Assembly: GCF_000515395.1 (NCBI RefSeq) | Contig: NZ_KI911782.1 | Location: 3,284,606 to 3,348,605, forward strand | Reading direction: 5' to 3' | DNA: 64,000 nucleotides | DNA from: Jiangella gansuensis DSM 44835 | GTDB lineage: Bacteria; Actinomycetota; Actinomycetes; Jiangellales; Jiangellaceae | Shown: in pieces, positions 37,139 through 46,052 of the stretch | Numbering within the stretch: the first letter of the stretch is position 1 | How the letters are laid out: each line of letters starts with the position of its first letter | Translations under genes and position numbers: made by a program | Notes under the pieces: generated by a model | What the model was told of the DNA's origin: nothing | The model's input: only the letters and a program-made list of their open reading frames with translations | Database searches by the model: none

Positions 37139-37802
37139 CGGCACGATCAAGGTCGTCGTGGTCGACGACCAGGCGCTGGTCCGGATGGGTCTGCGCACGC
37201 TGCTGGAGACGGAGGACGACACCGAGCTGGCCGGGGAGGCCGCCGACGGGCGCACCGGCGTCGAGGTCGTGCGACGCACCCGGCCCGACGTCGTGCTCAT
37301 GGACATCCGGATGCCCGTGCTGGACGGGTTGGCGGCGCTGCGCGAGATCACCGCCGACCCCGACCTCGCGGACGTCCGGGTCATCGTGCTCACCACGTTC
37401 GAGCTCGATGAGTACGTCTTCGAGGCGCTGCGCGGCGGGGCCAGCGGGTTCGTGCTCAAGGACTCCCCGCCGGACGAACTGCTGCACGCCGTGCGGGTGG
37501 TCGCCGACGGCGCGTCGCTGCTGTCTCCGTCGGTCACCCGCCGGGTCATCGAGCGGTTCAGCGCCACCGACACCCCGGCCAGCGCGCCGCATCCGGACCT
37601 GGACCGCCTCACCGAGCGGGAGCGCGAGATCGTCGCGTGGGTGGCCACCGGCCGGTCCAACGACGAGATCGCCGCCGAGCTGGTGGTCAGCCCGGCCACC
37701 GTCCGCACGCACGTGAGCCGGGCCATGGTGAAGCTGCACGCCCGCGACCGCGCGCAGCTGGTGGTCTTCGCCGTCCAGTCCGGGTTGACCCTGCCGGGAT
37801 GA
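37131..37802 (+). CDS. LuxR/NarL-family response regulator
   Basis: 223 aa. Receiver domain with VVVVDDQALVRMGLRTLLE, phospho-Asp in VVLMDIRMPVLDG near residue 57, the Thr in VLTTFELDEYVF, and the Lys in FVLKDSPPDELL. C-terminal helix-turn-helix LTEREREIVAWVATGRSNDEIAAELVVSPATVRTHVSRAMVKL. Partner of the overlapping kinase gene; expected to bind the 35759-35893 gap and activate the exporter. Confidence 0.95.
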   Translation: MSDGTIKVVVVDDQALVRMGLRTLLETEDDTELAGEAADGRTGVEVVRRTRPDVVLMDIRMPVLDGLAALREITADPDLADVRVIVLTTFELDEYVFEALRGGASGFVLKDSPPDELLHAVRVVADGASLLSPSVTRRVIERFSATDTPASAPHPDLDRLTEREREIVAWVATGRSNDEIAAELVVSPATVRTHVSRAMVKLHARDRAQLVVFAVQSGLTLPG

Positions 37803-37822
37803 ACCGGCCGGAGCGCATCGAG

Positions 37823-37828
37823 CAGACT
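37823..37828 (+). promoter_or_regulatory. -10 box of the HAD gene (leaderless)
   Basis: CAGACT ends 6 nt before ATG 37835; supports that start over the upstream ATG 37799. Confidence 0.4.
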
Positions 37829-37834
37829 GGACGG

Positions 37835-38632
37835 ATGACGAACTCGACCCCGCGGGTGGTCGCCACCGACCTCGACGGCACCTTGCTCCGTAGCGACGGG
37901 ACGGTGTCCGAGCGCAGCCGCGCCGCGCTGACCCGGGCCGAGGAGGCCGGCGCCACCGTTGTCTTCGTGTCCGGGCGGCCACCGCGCTGGATCGACGTGC
38001 TGGCCGACGCCGTGGGCGAGCACGGCCTGGCCATCTGCGCCAACGGCGCCCTGGTCTACGACGTCCGGCAGCGTGCGGTGATCGAGGAGCACGGCCTGCC
38101 CGGCGACATCGCGATGCAGGTGGCCCAGGCCATCCGCGAGAGCGTGCCCGGCTCGGTGTTCGCCGTCGAGCGACGGCTGAACTTCGGTCACGAGCCGACG
38201 TACCGTGGCCGGTGGCCGGCGCCGCAGGACACGCTCGTGGCCGAGCTGGACGAGCTGCTCGCCGAGCCGGTCTCGAAGCTGCTGGCCGCGCACCGCGAGC
38301 TCGACGCGCGGGAGTTCGTGGACCGGGCCGCCGCGGTGGTGGGGTCGCTCGCCGCGGCCACCTACTCCGGCAGCGACGCGGTGCTCGAGATCAGCGCGGC
38401 CGGCGTCTCCAAGGCGTCCACGCTGGCCACCCTGTGCGCCGAGCTGGGTGTCGACGCGCACGACGTGGTGGCCTTCGGGGACATGCCCAACGATGTCCCG
38501 ATGCTCGCCTGGGCCGGCACGTCCTTCGCCGTCGCCGGCGCGCACCCGGACGCCGTCGCCGCGGCCACCCATCGGTGCGGCGACAACGACGACGACGGCG
38601 TCGCCGAGGTCCTGGAGCGCCTCTTCCCCTGA
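37835..38632 (+). CDS. Cof-type HAD-superfamily hydrolase
   Basis: 265-aa phosphatase of the HAD IIB (Cof) subclass. Motif I VVATDLDGTLLRSDG (nucleophile Asp near residue 12), motif II VFVSGRPP, a C2B cap in the middle, motif III Lys in AGVSKASTLATL, and motif IV VAFGDMPNDVPMLAWAG. It acts on sugar phosphates, nucleotides or flavin cofactors in other bacteria; the substrate cannot be told. ATG 37835 was chosen for the leaderless -10; ATG 37799 overlaps the response regulator stop and remains possible. Confidence 0.88.
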   Translation: MTNSTPRVVATDLDGTLLRSDGTVSERSRAALTRAEEAGATVVFVSGRPPRWIDVLADAVGEHGLAICANGALVYDVRQRAVIEEHGLPGDIAMQVAQAIRESVPGSVFAVERRLNFGHEPTYRGRWPAPQDTLVAELDELLAEPVSKLLAAHRELDAREFVDRAAAVVGSLAAATYSGSDAVLEISAAGVSKASTLATLCAELGVDAHDVVAFGDMPNDVPMLAWAGTSFAVAGAHPDAVAAATHRCGDNDDDGVAEVLERLFP

Positions 38633-38640
38633 CCCCGCCC

Positions 38641-38732
38641 GGAAATGATCACGTCCACCATGGGTGCACCCGCATCACCAGGAATGCTTGCCTGGCGCGG
38701 CGGGAGTACCCATGGTGGACGTGATCATTTCC
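38641..38732. terminator. Family A palindrome, copy A4, between convergent genes
   Basis: Perfect 25-bp arms 38641-38665 and 38708-38732 with the conserved inner CACCAGGAATGCTTGCCTGG loop. It lies 8 nt after the HAD stop; the stop of the opposing kinase-like gene (38725-38727) lies in the right TGATCA. Confidence 0.8.
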
Positions 38733-39297
38733 GGACGGCGCGGAGGAGCGCGCGGAGCTGGTCGTCCAGCGGCGGGGCGCCGCGCCGGTTGTCGATCTGG
38801 TGGTGCGGCACCGGCGGCGGCACATCGGGCTGGGTGGCCGCGGTGAACTCGTCGAAGTTGGCCAGCTTCTGCCCGTCGCGGTCGTGGCCGCGGCCGATGA
38901 TCCGCTCGCGCAGCGTGTCGCCGTTCGAACGCACCCAGACCAGGTGGACGGGGTCGCCGCCGAGCCGCTTCGTGTAGGCGGCCCACGCCTGCGGGTCGCG
39001 GATCTGCCCGCTGAACGGCGCGACCAGGATCACCGGACAGCCGGCGGACCGGACCTCGGCGGCGGTGTCGGCCAGCCCGGCGTACTCGTGCACCTTGATG
39101 TGTTCGTCGTACCAGGGGCCCTCGCGCTCGCCGAACGGCCGGCCGTGCGCCTCGAGCGTCGCGACGACGAAGGGCGCGTAGACGGTGTCCTTGTCCAGCA
39201 GCGCCGGCACCGGGTCCAGCTGGGCGGCGAGCTTGCGCGCGACCGTGGTCTTCCCGGCACCGGGCGCTCCGGCGATCATCCAGACGGCGGCAGTCAC
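38725..39297 (-). CDS. AAA-family ATPase, small-kinase-like
   Basis: 190 aa P-loop protein like gluconate/shikimate-type or zeta-toxin-related small kinases. Walker A AGAPGAGKTTVARKLA (residues about 8-22), then DKDTVYAPFV, VILVAPFSGQIRDP, and an arginine-rich lid (RSNGDTLRERIIGRGHDRDGQKL). The target is not recognised. GTG 39297 is preceded by a minus-strand TAGGGT at leaderless distance. The stop is supplied by repeat A4. It is followed upstream by an NAD(P)-binding gene on the same strand. Confidence 0.78.
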   Translation of the reverse strand: MTAAVWMIAGAPGAGKTTVARKLAAQLDPVPALLDKDTVYAPFVVATLEAHGRPFGEREGPWYDEHIKVHEYAGLADTAAEVRSAGCPVILVAPFSGQIRDPQAWAAYTKRLGGDPVHLVWVRSNGDTLRERIIGRGHDRDGQKLANFDEFTAATQPDVPPPVPHHQIDNRRGAPPLDDQLRALLRAVRK

Positions 39298-39305
39298 GTC
39301 GTCCG

Positions 39306-39311
39306 ACCCTA
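39306..39311 (-). promoter_or_regulatory. -10 box of the small ATPase gene (leaderless)
   Basis: Minus-strand TAGGGT, 8 nt before GTG 39297. Confidence 0.4.
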
Positions 39312-39325
39312 TCGGCCGGGCGGCC

Positions 39326-39967
39326 TCACGCCGTCTCCAGGCCCAGGTGCAGACGGTGGTGGCGCGGGTGCTCGACCTCGTCCAGGACCCCGATCGCGAG
39401 GTCGGCGTAGGAGATGCGGCTGGCCATGTCACCCGGTACGACGCGGTACCGGCCGATCCGCGGCCCGCCGTGGTCGAAGTCGCCGGCCGGGCTGACGACG
39501 ACCCAGTCCAGGCCGGAGCGGTCCGCGCGCTGTTCGGCGAGCCCGGCGCCGTGGCCGAGCAGGAACTCCCGGTACTCCTGGGGGTAGCCGGGGCTGTCCA
39601 GCAGCGGCGTTCCCGTCACGTCCGGCAGCAGCGACGCCAGTCCGACGGCGACCAGGCGGCGCACTCCGGCACGGCCCAGCCCGTCGGACAGCGCCCGGAC
39701 GGAGGCGGGGAAGAAGTCGGCCGCGGGGACGGTCAGATCCGCGGCGGCGTTGACGGCGGCGTCGTGCCCGGCCGCCAGCCGCGCGACGCCGCCCGGGTCG
39801 GTCACGTCGCCGGCCGCAAGCCGCACCCCGTCGCCGGCGGAGGTCAGGTCCTCGTGTTTCGCCGGGTCGCGGACCACCGCCGTCACCTCGATCCCGCGCC
39901 GCACCGCTTCGCCGATCACCGCACGGCCGGCCCGTCCGCCGGCACCGAACACCACAATTCGAGTCAT
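39326..39967 (-). CDS. NAD(P)-binding atypical short-chain dehydrogenase
   Basis: 213 aa, NmrA/SDR5-like. N-terminal Rossmann motif IVVFGAGGRAGRAVIGEAVRRG, then VTAVVRDPAK (adenine-ribose contact) and LAAGDVTDP. No clear YxxxK catalytic pair, as in many of this group that sense or bind NADP. It is divergent from an HxlR-type regulator across 130 bp, a pairing common for oxidoreductases controlled by redox or electrophile stress. A hairpin lies in the shared promoter region. Confidence 0.85.
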   Translation of the reverse strand: MTRIVVFGAGGRAGRAVIGEAVRRGIEVTAVVRDPAKHEDLTSAGDGVRLAAGDVTDPGGVARLAAGHDAAVNAAADLTVPAADFFPASVRALSDGLGRAGVRRLVAVGLASLLPDVTGTPLLDSPGYPQEYREFLLGHGAGLAEQRADRSGLDWVVVSPAGDFDHGGPRIGRYRVVPGDMASRISYADLAIGVLDEVEHPRHHRLHLGLETA

Positions 39968-39975
39968 GCCCCGGG

Positions 39976-39981
39976 ACGGTA
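39976..39981 (-). promoter_or_regulatory. -10 box of the NAD(P)-binding gene (leaderless)
   Basis: Minus-strand TACCGT, 8 nt before ATG 39967. Confidence 0.4.
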
Positions 39982-40022
39982 GGGCAGGCCCTGGTTACCG
40001 ATGCGAAACCACCCAGCTCAGG

Positions 40023-40079
40023 CCCATGATCATGTTCCCTCGCGGTCGGCCGGCGTCCGCGAGGGAACATGATCACGGG
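40023..40079. repeat. Family B hairpin H3 between divergent genes
   Basis: Arms 40023-40045 and 40057-40079, 23 bp with one mismatch, 11-nt loop. The left arm is CCCATGATCATGTTCCCTCG and onward. Unlike the other copies it lies between two 5' ends, just upstream of both -10 boxes. Confidence 0.8.
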
Positions 40080-40085
40080 TTTGGG

Positions 40086-40091
40086 TAGCGT
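40086..40091 (+). promoter_or_regulatory. -10 box of the HxlR gene (leaderless)
   Basis: TAGCGT ends 6 nt before GTG 40098. Confidence 0.45.
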
Positions 40092-40097
40092 GGCAGT

Positions 40098-40454
40098 GTG
40101 CGTACGCCACTGGACCCGGACATGTTCGACCCGGTCTGCCCGTCCACCCTCATGCCGGTCAGGTTCGCGGACAAGTGGGCCGGCATGATCATCCGCTGCC
40201 TCGAGGACGGCCCGCGCCGCTTCTCCGAGCTGCGCGTCCCCATGCGCCGGGCCAGCGCGAAGTCGTTGACGGCGTCACTGCGCGGCCTGGAGCGCGACGG
40301 CCTGGTCACCCGCACCGAACACCCGGGCCGGCACGTCGAGTACGTGTTGACGTCGCTCGGGCACAGCATGCTGGATGTGCTCGATGCGCTGTGCGACTGG
40401 AGCACGAAGCACTGGGAGGACCTGCTCGACGCCCGGGAGGCGCACGGCTCGTAG
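40098..40454 (+). CDS. HxlR-family transcriptional regulator
   Basis: 118-aa winged helix (FADKWAGMIIRCLEDGPRRFSELRVPMRRASAKSLTASLRGLERDGLVTRTEHPGRHVEYVLTSLGHSML is the whole family domain). A cysteine in DPVCPSTL near residue 14 sits where redox- or aldehyde-sensing members have theirs. GTG start in leaderless geometry. It probably controls the divergent NAD(P)-binding protein. Its stop lies 1 nt before the convergent pncA stop. Confidence 0.9.
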   Translation: MRTPLDPDMFDPVCPSTLMPVRFADKWAGMIIRCLEDGPRRFSELRVPMRRASAKSLTASLRGLERDGLVTRTEHPGRHVEYVLTSLGHSMLDVLDALCDWSTKHWEDLLDAREAHGS

Positions 40455-40455
40455 C

Positions 40456-41052
40456 CTAGGCCCGGACCACCGGCGTACCGGCGAGCCGCACGCCGGCCGC
40501 CTGCATCTCCTCCAGTGCCCGGGCGGTGCTGCTGGCCGAGACCCCGGCGGTCATGTCCAGCAGGACCGTCGTCTCCAGGCCCGCCCGGGCCGCGTCCACG
40601 GCCGTCGCGCGGACGCAGTGGTCCGTGGCGATGCCGACCACCTCGACGGCGCCGACCTCGTGGTCGCGCAGCCAGTCGGCGAGCGGGACGTCGTCGTGGG
40701 AGCGGCCCTCGAAGCCGGAGTAGGCAGCGGTGTACTCGCCCTTGTCGAAGACGGCGTCGAACGGCTGCGGGTCGAGGTTGGGGTGGAACGCGACGCCGTC
40801 GGTGCCGGCCACACAGTGCCGCGGCCAGCTGGTGACGTAGTCGGGGGACTCGGAGAAGTGGTCGCCGGGGTCGATGTGGTGGTCGCGGGTGGCGACGACG
40901 TAGTCGTACCGGCGCTCCCAGGGGTCGCCGTCGGTCCAGGTCTTGAGTACCTCGGAGATGGCGTAGGCGACGTCGGCGCCACCGGCCACCGCGAGGCTGC
41001 CGCCCTCGCAGAAGTCGTTCTGCACGTCGACGACGATGAGTGCGCGCTTCAT
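40456..41052 (-). CDS. pncA: Nicotinamidase
   Basis: Hydrolyses nicotinamide to nicotinate for NAD salvage. 198 aa, isochorismatase-like fold. Catalytic triad visible: Asp in VVDVQNDFCEGG, Lys in FDKGEYT, Cys in GIATDHCVRATAVDA; metal ligands are His in TRDHHIDPGDHF. Its start overlaps the pncB stop by 4 nt (ATGA), so the two salvage enzymes are made together. Confidence 0.95.
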   Translation of the reverse strand: MKRALIVVDVQNDFCEGGSLAVAGGADVAYAISEVLKTWTDGDPWERRYDYVVATRDHHIDPGDHFSESPDYVTSWPRHCVAGTDGVAFHPNLDPQPFDAVFDKGEYTAAYSGFEGRSHDDVPLADWLRDHEVGAVEVVGIATDHCVRATAVDAARAGLETTVLLDMTAGVSASSTARALEEMQAAGVRLAGTPVVRA

Positions 41053-42356
41053 GTCCGCTCCTCCCAGTGGGTCGGGATGGCTGGCCCGCCGCGCGAGAGT
41101 TGCAGCGCGGTGGGGGGAAGCTCCTCGCGGGCGCGGCGGTGCCGGTCGCGGGCCGCGTCCAACGGCTCGCGACCGACGACCTCGCCGTCGCGGATCAGCG
41201 GCACCAGCAGCGGGCGGTCGGCGGCACCGCGGCCGTCATCGTCCGGGGGCCGTCCGACGCCGATGACCTCGGCCTCCGCGAATCCGCGGGCGCCGAGCCG
41301 GCGCAGTGCGTACTTGCGGCCGCCGTGGCTCACCTTCCCGGAGCTCTTCTTCTCGACCGAGACCAGGCGGCCGTCGTCGTCCTCGCGGGCGACGAGTTTG
41401 TACACCAGGCCCGCGGTGGGGGTGCCCGCGCCGGTTACCAGCGCGGTGCCCACGCCGTAGCCGTCGACGGGGGCGGCGGCGAGCGCGGCGATGGCGTGCT
41501 CGTCGAGGTCGCTGGTGACGACGATCTTGGTTTCGGTGGCGCCCAGCGAGTCCAGCTGCTGCCGTACCTCGGCGGCCATCGAGAGTAGGTCGCCGGAGTC
41601 CAGCCGGACCGCGCCCAGTGACGAGCCGGCGATCTCGACGCCCAGCTGAACCGCTTCGGCGACGTCGTAGGTATCGACCAGCAACGTCGTGCCCTTGCCG
41701 AGCGAGTCGACCTGGGCAGTGAACGCGTCGCGCTCGGTGTCGTGCAGCAGGGTGAACGAATGCGCGCTGGTGCCGCGGGTGGGCACCCCGAAGCTGCGGC
41801 CGGCTTCCAGGTTGCTGCTGGCGGCGAAGCCGGCGATGTATGCCGCACGGGCCGCCGCGACGGCCGCCTGCTCGTGGGCCCGCCGCGAGCCCATCTCGAT
41901 GCACGGGCGCCGGCCCGCCGCCGTCGTCATCCGGGACGCCGCGGTGGCGACCGCGGAGTCGAAGTTCAGCACCGACAGCGCCAGCGTCTCCAGCACCACC
42001 GCCTCGGCGAAGCTGGCCTCGACCACCAGCACCGGCGAGTTCGGGAAGTAGGCGTCGCCCTCGCCGTAACCCCAGACGTCACCGCTGAACCGGTAGCCCG
42101 ACAGCCACTCCAGGGTCGGCGCGTCCACGACCTGAGCACGTTCCAGGAAGGCCAGGGAGTCGTCGTCGAAACGGAACTTCTCGATGGCGTCCAGCAGCCG
42201 CCCGGTGCCGGCCACCACTCCGTAGCGGCGCGCGCCGGGGAGCCTGCGGCCGAAGACCTCGAAGACCGAGCGTCGCCCAGCGGTACCCCGGGCGAGTGCG
42301 GCCTGGAGCATCGTCAACTCGTAGTGGTCCGTGAGTAGCGCCGTCGTAGCCGACAC
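41049..42356 (-). CDS. pncB: Nicotinate phosphoribosyltransferase
   Basis: Makes nicotinate mononucleotide from nicotinate and PRPP with ATP, the step after PncA. 435 aa. Motifs: LLTDHYELTMLQAAL, RYGVVAGTGRLLDAIE, GRRPCIEMGSRRAHEQAAV, SSNLEAGRSFGVPTRGTSAHSF (phosphorylated His region), and VRLDSGDLLSMA. GTG 42356 has a minus-strand TAGTCT 6 nt upstream. It sits divergent from clpS, as pncB1 (Rv1330c) does in M. tuberculosis. Confidence 0.95.
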   Translation of the reverse strand: MSATTALLTDHYELTMLQAALARGTAGRRSVFEVFGRRLPGARRYGVVAGTGRLLDAIEKFRFDDDSLAFLERAQVVDAPTLEWLSGYRFSGDVWGYGEGDAYFPNSPVLVVEASFAEAVVLETLALSVLNFDSAVATAASRMTTAAGRRPCIEMGSRRAHEQAAVAAARAAYIAGFAASSNLEAGRSFGVPTRGTSAHSFTLLHDTERDAFTAQVDSLGKGTTLLVDTYDVAEAVQLGVEIAGSSLGAVRLDSGDLLSMAAEVRQQLDSLGATETKIVVTSDLDEHAIAALAAAPVDGYGVGTALVTGAGTPTAGLVYKLVAREDDDGRLVSVEKKSSGKVSHGGRKYALRRLGARGFAEAEVIGVGRPPDDDGRGAADRPLLVPLIRDGEVVGREPLDAARDRHRRAREELPPTALQLSRGGPAIPTHWEERT

Positions 42357-42362
42357 ACCCTC

Positions 42363-42368
42363 AGACTA
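42363..42368 (-). promoter_or_regulatory. -10 box of pncB (leaderless)
   Basis: Minus-strand TAGTCT, 6 nt before GTG 42356. Confidence 0.45.
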
Positions 42369-42582
42369 TGCGGCGTGACCGTGAAAGGCCCGGCATTCCG
42401 GCGGTCCGGCCGTGCGCCGTGGCCGGAATCGCCCAGATAAAGGCCGGACTGGCAAAGCCGTGGCGTGAGGGGGATGATGAGATGTCGGAGCCGGAGAGAG
42501 GAGCCCGGGTCCGGCGCTGAGTTGCGCTTGTCAGCCAGTGGCGCGGGGTGATGGCCGGAAGATGACACCATTGGGGGCCATG

Positions 42583-42879
42583 ATGACCGCACCCGTCGAG
42601 ATCGAGCGTCCGGAGGCCGCGGAGGTTCCGCAGGCCGACGTTCCCTGGGTCACGGTGGTGTGGAACGATCCGGTGAACCTGATGTCGTACGTCACGTACG
42701 TCTTTCAGACATACTTCGCCTATTCGAAGGTCAAGGCCGAGAAGCTCATGCTCGATGTGCACGAGAAGGGCAAGGCCATCGTGTCCTCGGGCACGCGCGA
42801 GGAGATGGAGCGGGACGTGGAGGCCATGCATGCGTATGGCCTGTGGGCCACGCTGCAGAAGGCGGGGGACCGAGTCTGA
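42583..42879 (+). CDS. clpS: ATP-dependent Clp protease adaptor ClpS
   Basis: Delivers N-degron substrates to ClpC/ClpP. 98 aa with [22 protein letters not shown] (binding pocket) and [22 protein letters not shown] 42583 is chosen because GGGGG lies 5 nt upstream; ATG 42580 and 42562 are possible. The next gene begins within its stop codon. First gene of a cluster matching M. tuberculosis Rv1331 onward. Confidence 0.93.
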   Translation: MTAPVEIERPEAAEVPQADVPWVTVVWNDPVNLMSYVTYVFQTYFAYSKVKAEKLMLDVHEKGKAIVSSGTREEMERDVEAMHAYGLWATLQKAGDRV

Positions 42880-43481
42880 GCACCGCGTTCCGTCGAGCTC
42901 GCGGAGGCGTCGTCGCCGCGTCGTTCCACGTCGTCGAGGTCGAGCTGCTGCGCTCGCTGGTCGGGCAGCTGCTCGAACTGGTGCACGACGAGCCCACCGA
43001 CACCAAGGCCGGCGACGTCTGGGCCGCTGAGCTGGGTCTCGGCGACGATGCGCCCTCTCGTCCCACCGACCCGGTGTTGCTGCGGCTGTTCCCCGACGCC
43101 TACCGCGAGGACGACGAGGCCGCCTCCGACTTCCGCCGCTTCACCGAGCGCGGGCTGCGCGACCGCAAGGCCGCCGCGGCCGCCACCGTGCTGGCGTCGC
43201 TGGCCACCGCCGACGGCGCCGCCGGAGCCTCGGGCGGTTCGGCCAAGTCGCGCGAGAAGCTGCGCATCGAGCTCGACGCCGACCAGTCCGAGGCGTGGCT
43301 GCGAACTCTCACGGATCTGCGGCTGGCACTGGGCACCCGGCTCGGTGTCACCGATGGCGACGAGGACGACTGGCTGGCCCTCGACGAGGACGACCCGCGC
43401 CGCCACGTCCACGACGTCTACGACTGGCTCGGCTGGGTCCAGGAGACGCTGGTCCGCACGTTGTCGTCGGCCCTGGAATGA
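42876..43481 (+). CDS. DUF2017 protein, probable CTG start
   Basis: 201 aa, conserved helical protein always next to clpS in actinobacteria; function unknown. Natural sequence begins [34 protein letters not shown], and the only codon placed to initiate it is CTG 42876, which overlaps the ClpS stop as CTGA, with GGCGGGGG about 8 nt before. Homologs usually start with GTG in the same overlap. An upstream in-frame GTG at 42843 is the alternative. The C-terminal end is acidic ([17 protein letters not shown]). Confidence 0.85.
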   Translation: MSTAFRRARGGVVAASFHVVEVELLRSLVGQLLELVHDEPTDTKAGDVWAAELGLGDDAPSRPTDPVLLRLFPDAYREDDEAASDFRRFTERGLRDRKAAAAATVLASLATADGAAGASGGSAKSREKLRIELDADQSEAWLRTLTDLRLALGTRLGVTDGDEDDWLALDEDDPRRHVHDVYDWLGWVQETLVRTLSSALE

Positions 43482-43494
43482 CGCCCGGCGACCC

Positions 43495-43547
43495 GGAAAT
43501 GATCACGTGGACCATGGGTGCTCCCGTGCCACCAGGGATGCTTGCCT
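43495..43547. repeat. Family A repeat, copy A5 (left half only)
   Basis: GGAAATGATCACGTGGACCATGGGT followed by the conserved inner CACCAGGGATGCTTGCCTG segment, but the matching right arm is missing. It lies 13 nt after the DUF2017 stop and before mec. Confidence 0.6.
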
Positions 43548-43594
43548 GCTGAAGCGTGAAGACGCCTGGTGGTGGCCCGGTCGGGGCGAGTATC

Positions 43595-43600
43595 TATCCT
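43595..43600 (+). promoter_or_regulatory. -10 box of mec (leaderless)
   Basis: TATCCT ends 7 nt before GTG 43608. Confidence 0.45.
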
Positions 43601-43607
43601 GTGAGCC

Positions 43608-44021
43608 GTGCTGAGCATCCGCCGCGACCACGTCGACGCCATCCTGGCCCACGCCCGCCGCGACCACCCGGACGAGGCGTGCGGCGTCATCGCCGGGCCC
43701 GCCGGAAGTGACCGGCCGGAGCGCTTCATCCCGATGCTCAACGCCGCCCGCTCACCGACGTTCTACGAGTTCGACTCCATGGACCTGCTGCGGCTCTACC
43801 GGGAGATGGACGACAACGACGAGGAGCCGGTGGTCATCTACCACTCGCACACCGCCACCGAGGCGTACCCGTCGCGTACCGACATCTCCTACGCGAACGA
43901 GCCCGGCGCGCACTACGTCCTCGTGTCCACGCGGGACGGCGCCGACGACGAGTTCCGCTCGTTCCGCATCGTGGACGGCGAGGTGACCGAGGAGGAGGTC
44001 GTCGTCCTCGATGGGGAATGA
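43608..44021 (+). CDS. mec: JAMM-family CysO-cysteine peptidase
   Basis: Zn metallopeptidase that releases cysteine from the CysO-cysteine adduct. 137 aa, JAMM motif complete: Glu in DEACGVIAG, then HSHTATEAYPSRTDI (HxH..SxxD). Start GTG 43608. It leads mec-cysO-cysM, which supplies the sulfur-carrier route to cysteine known from M. tuberculosis (Rv1334-Rv1336), a route resistant to oxidative stress. Confidence 0.92.
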   Translation: MLSIRRDHVDAILAHARRDHPDEACGVIAGPAGSDRPERFIPMLNAARSPTFYEFDSMDLLRLYREMDDNDEEPVVIYHSHTATEAYPSRTDISYANEPGAHYVLVSTRDGADDEFRSFRIVDGEVTEEEVVVLDGE

Positions 44022-44081
44022 TGGACCCGTCCGTGGTGGTTGCTGCGGGTGACCGTCCCTTTCACCTCCAGGAGAACGTCG

Positions 44082-45304
<1,223 letters not shown>

Positions 45305-45322
45305 GTGTGCTCGGCCCGCTGG

Positions 45323-45374
45323 TGATCATGGCGGGGTTTGTGCTGCTGTAGCGCTACAAGACCCGCCATGATCA
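45323..45374. repeat. Family B hairpin H4 after cysM
   Basis: Arms TGATCATGGCGGG (45323-45335) and CCCGCCATGATCA (45362-45374), inner part GTAGCGCTAC also self-pairs. Located 18 nt after the cysM stop and 18 nt before the next gene; probable terminator of the cysteine operon. Confidence 0.75.
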
Positions 45375-45392
45375 TGGAGTTGGAGACGTCCC

Positions 45393-45971
45393 ATGCGTGA
45401 CCTCGTGTACTACATCGCCGTGTCGATCGACGGCTACATCGCCGGGCCGCAGGACGAGGTGGACTTCTACCCCAGCTCCGACGAGTACGCGGCCTGGATG
45501 ACGGGCGAGTACGGCGACACGCTGCCGACGCACGTCCGCCGCCAGGCCGGCATCGACGACGTCCCGAACCGCAGCTTCGACACCATCGTCATGGGCCGCC
45601 GCACCTACGACCCGGCGCTCGAGATCGGGATCACCAGCCCGTACGCCCACCTGCGGCAGTACGTCGTCACGACGTCACTGGCCGAGAGCCCGGACCCGGC
45701 GGTGACGGTGATCGGCACCGACCCGCTCGAGCTGGTGCGAACGCTCAAAGCGGAGGACTCGCCGTTGGACGTCTACCTGGCCGGCGGCGCTCACCTGGCG
45801 GGCCAGGTGCTCCCGGAGATCGACCGGCTGATCGTCAAGCAGTACCCGGTGGTGGCCGGCACCGGCCTGCCCATGTTCGCGACGGGGTTCTCGCCGACGG
45901 CGTTCGACCTCACCGACGTGCGGACGTTCGAGAGCGGCAACGCGGTCCTGTACTACCGCCGTTCGCGCTGA
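45393..45971 (+). CDS. Dihydrofolate reductase/RibD C-terminal domain family protein
   Basis: 192 aa, begins RDLVYYIAVSIDGYIAGPQ, as in the YyaP/RibD_C group; NADPH-binding parts are IVMGRRTYDPALE and LDVYLAGGAHLAGQVLPEIDRLIVKQYPVVAGTGLPMF. The physiological reaction is unknown; it is not a housekeeping DHFR (the sequence lacks the canonical folate-site order). GGAG precedes the start. It occupies the place where M. tuberculosis has the rhomboid gene Rv1337. Confidence 0.88.
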   Translation: MRDLVYYIAVSIDGYIAGPQDEVDFYPSSDEYAAWMTGEYGDTLPTHVRRQAGIDDVPNRSFDTIVMGRRTYDPALEIGITSPYAHLRQYVVTTSLAESPDPAVTVIGTDPLELVRTLKAEDSPLDVYLAGGAHLAGQVLPEIDRLIVKQYPVVAGTGLPMFATGFSPTAFDLTDVRTFESGNAVLYYRRSR

Positions 45972-46038
45972 CCTCGGGATCACGGGAGGCCCGGCGTGGC
46001 GTTGGACACGTCTCGGCGTGCGCGGCGCCGGTCCGGCG

Positions 46039-46044
46039 TACGCT
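46039..46044 (+). promoter_or_regulatory. -10 box of murI (leaderless)
   Basis: TACGCT ends 8 nt before ATG 46053. Confidence 0.4.
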
Positions 46045-46052
46045 CTGGTCCG

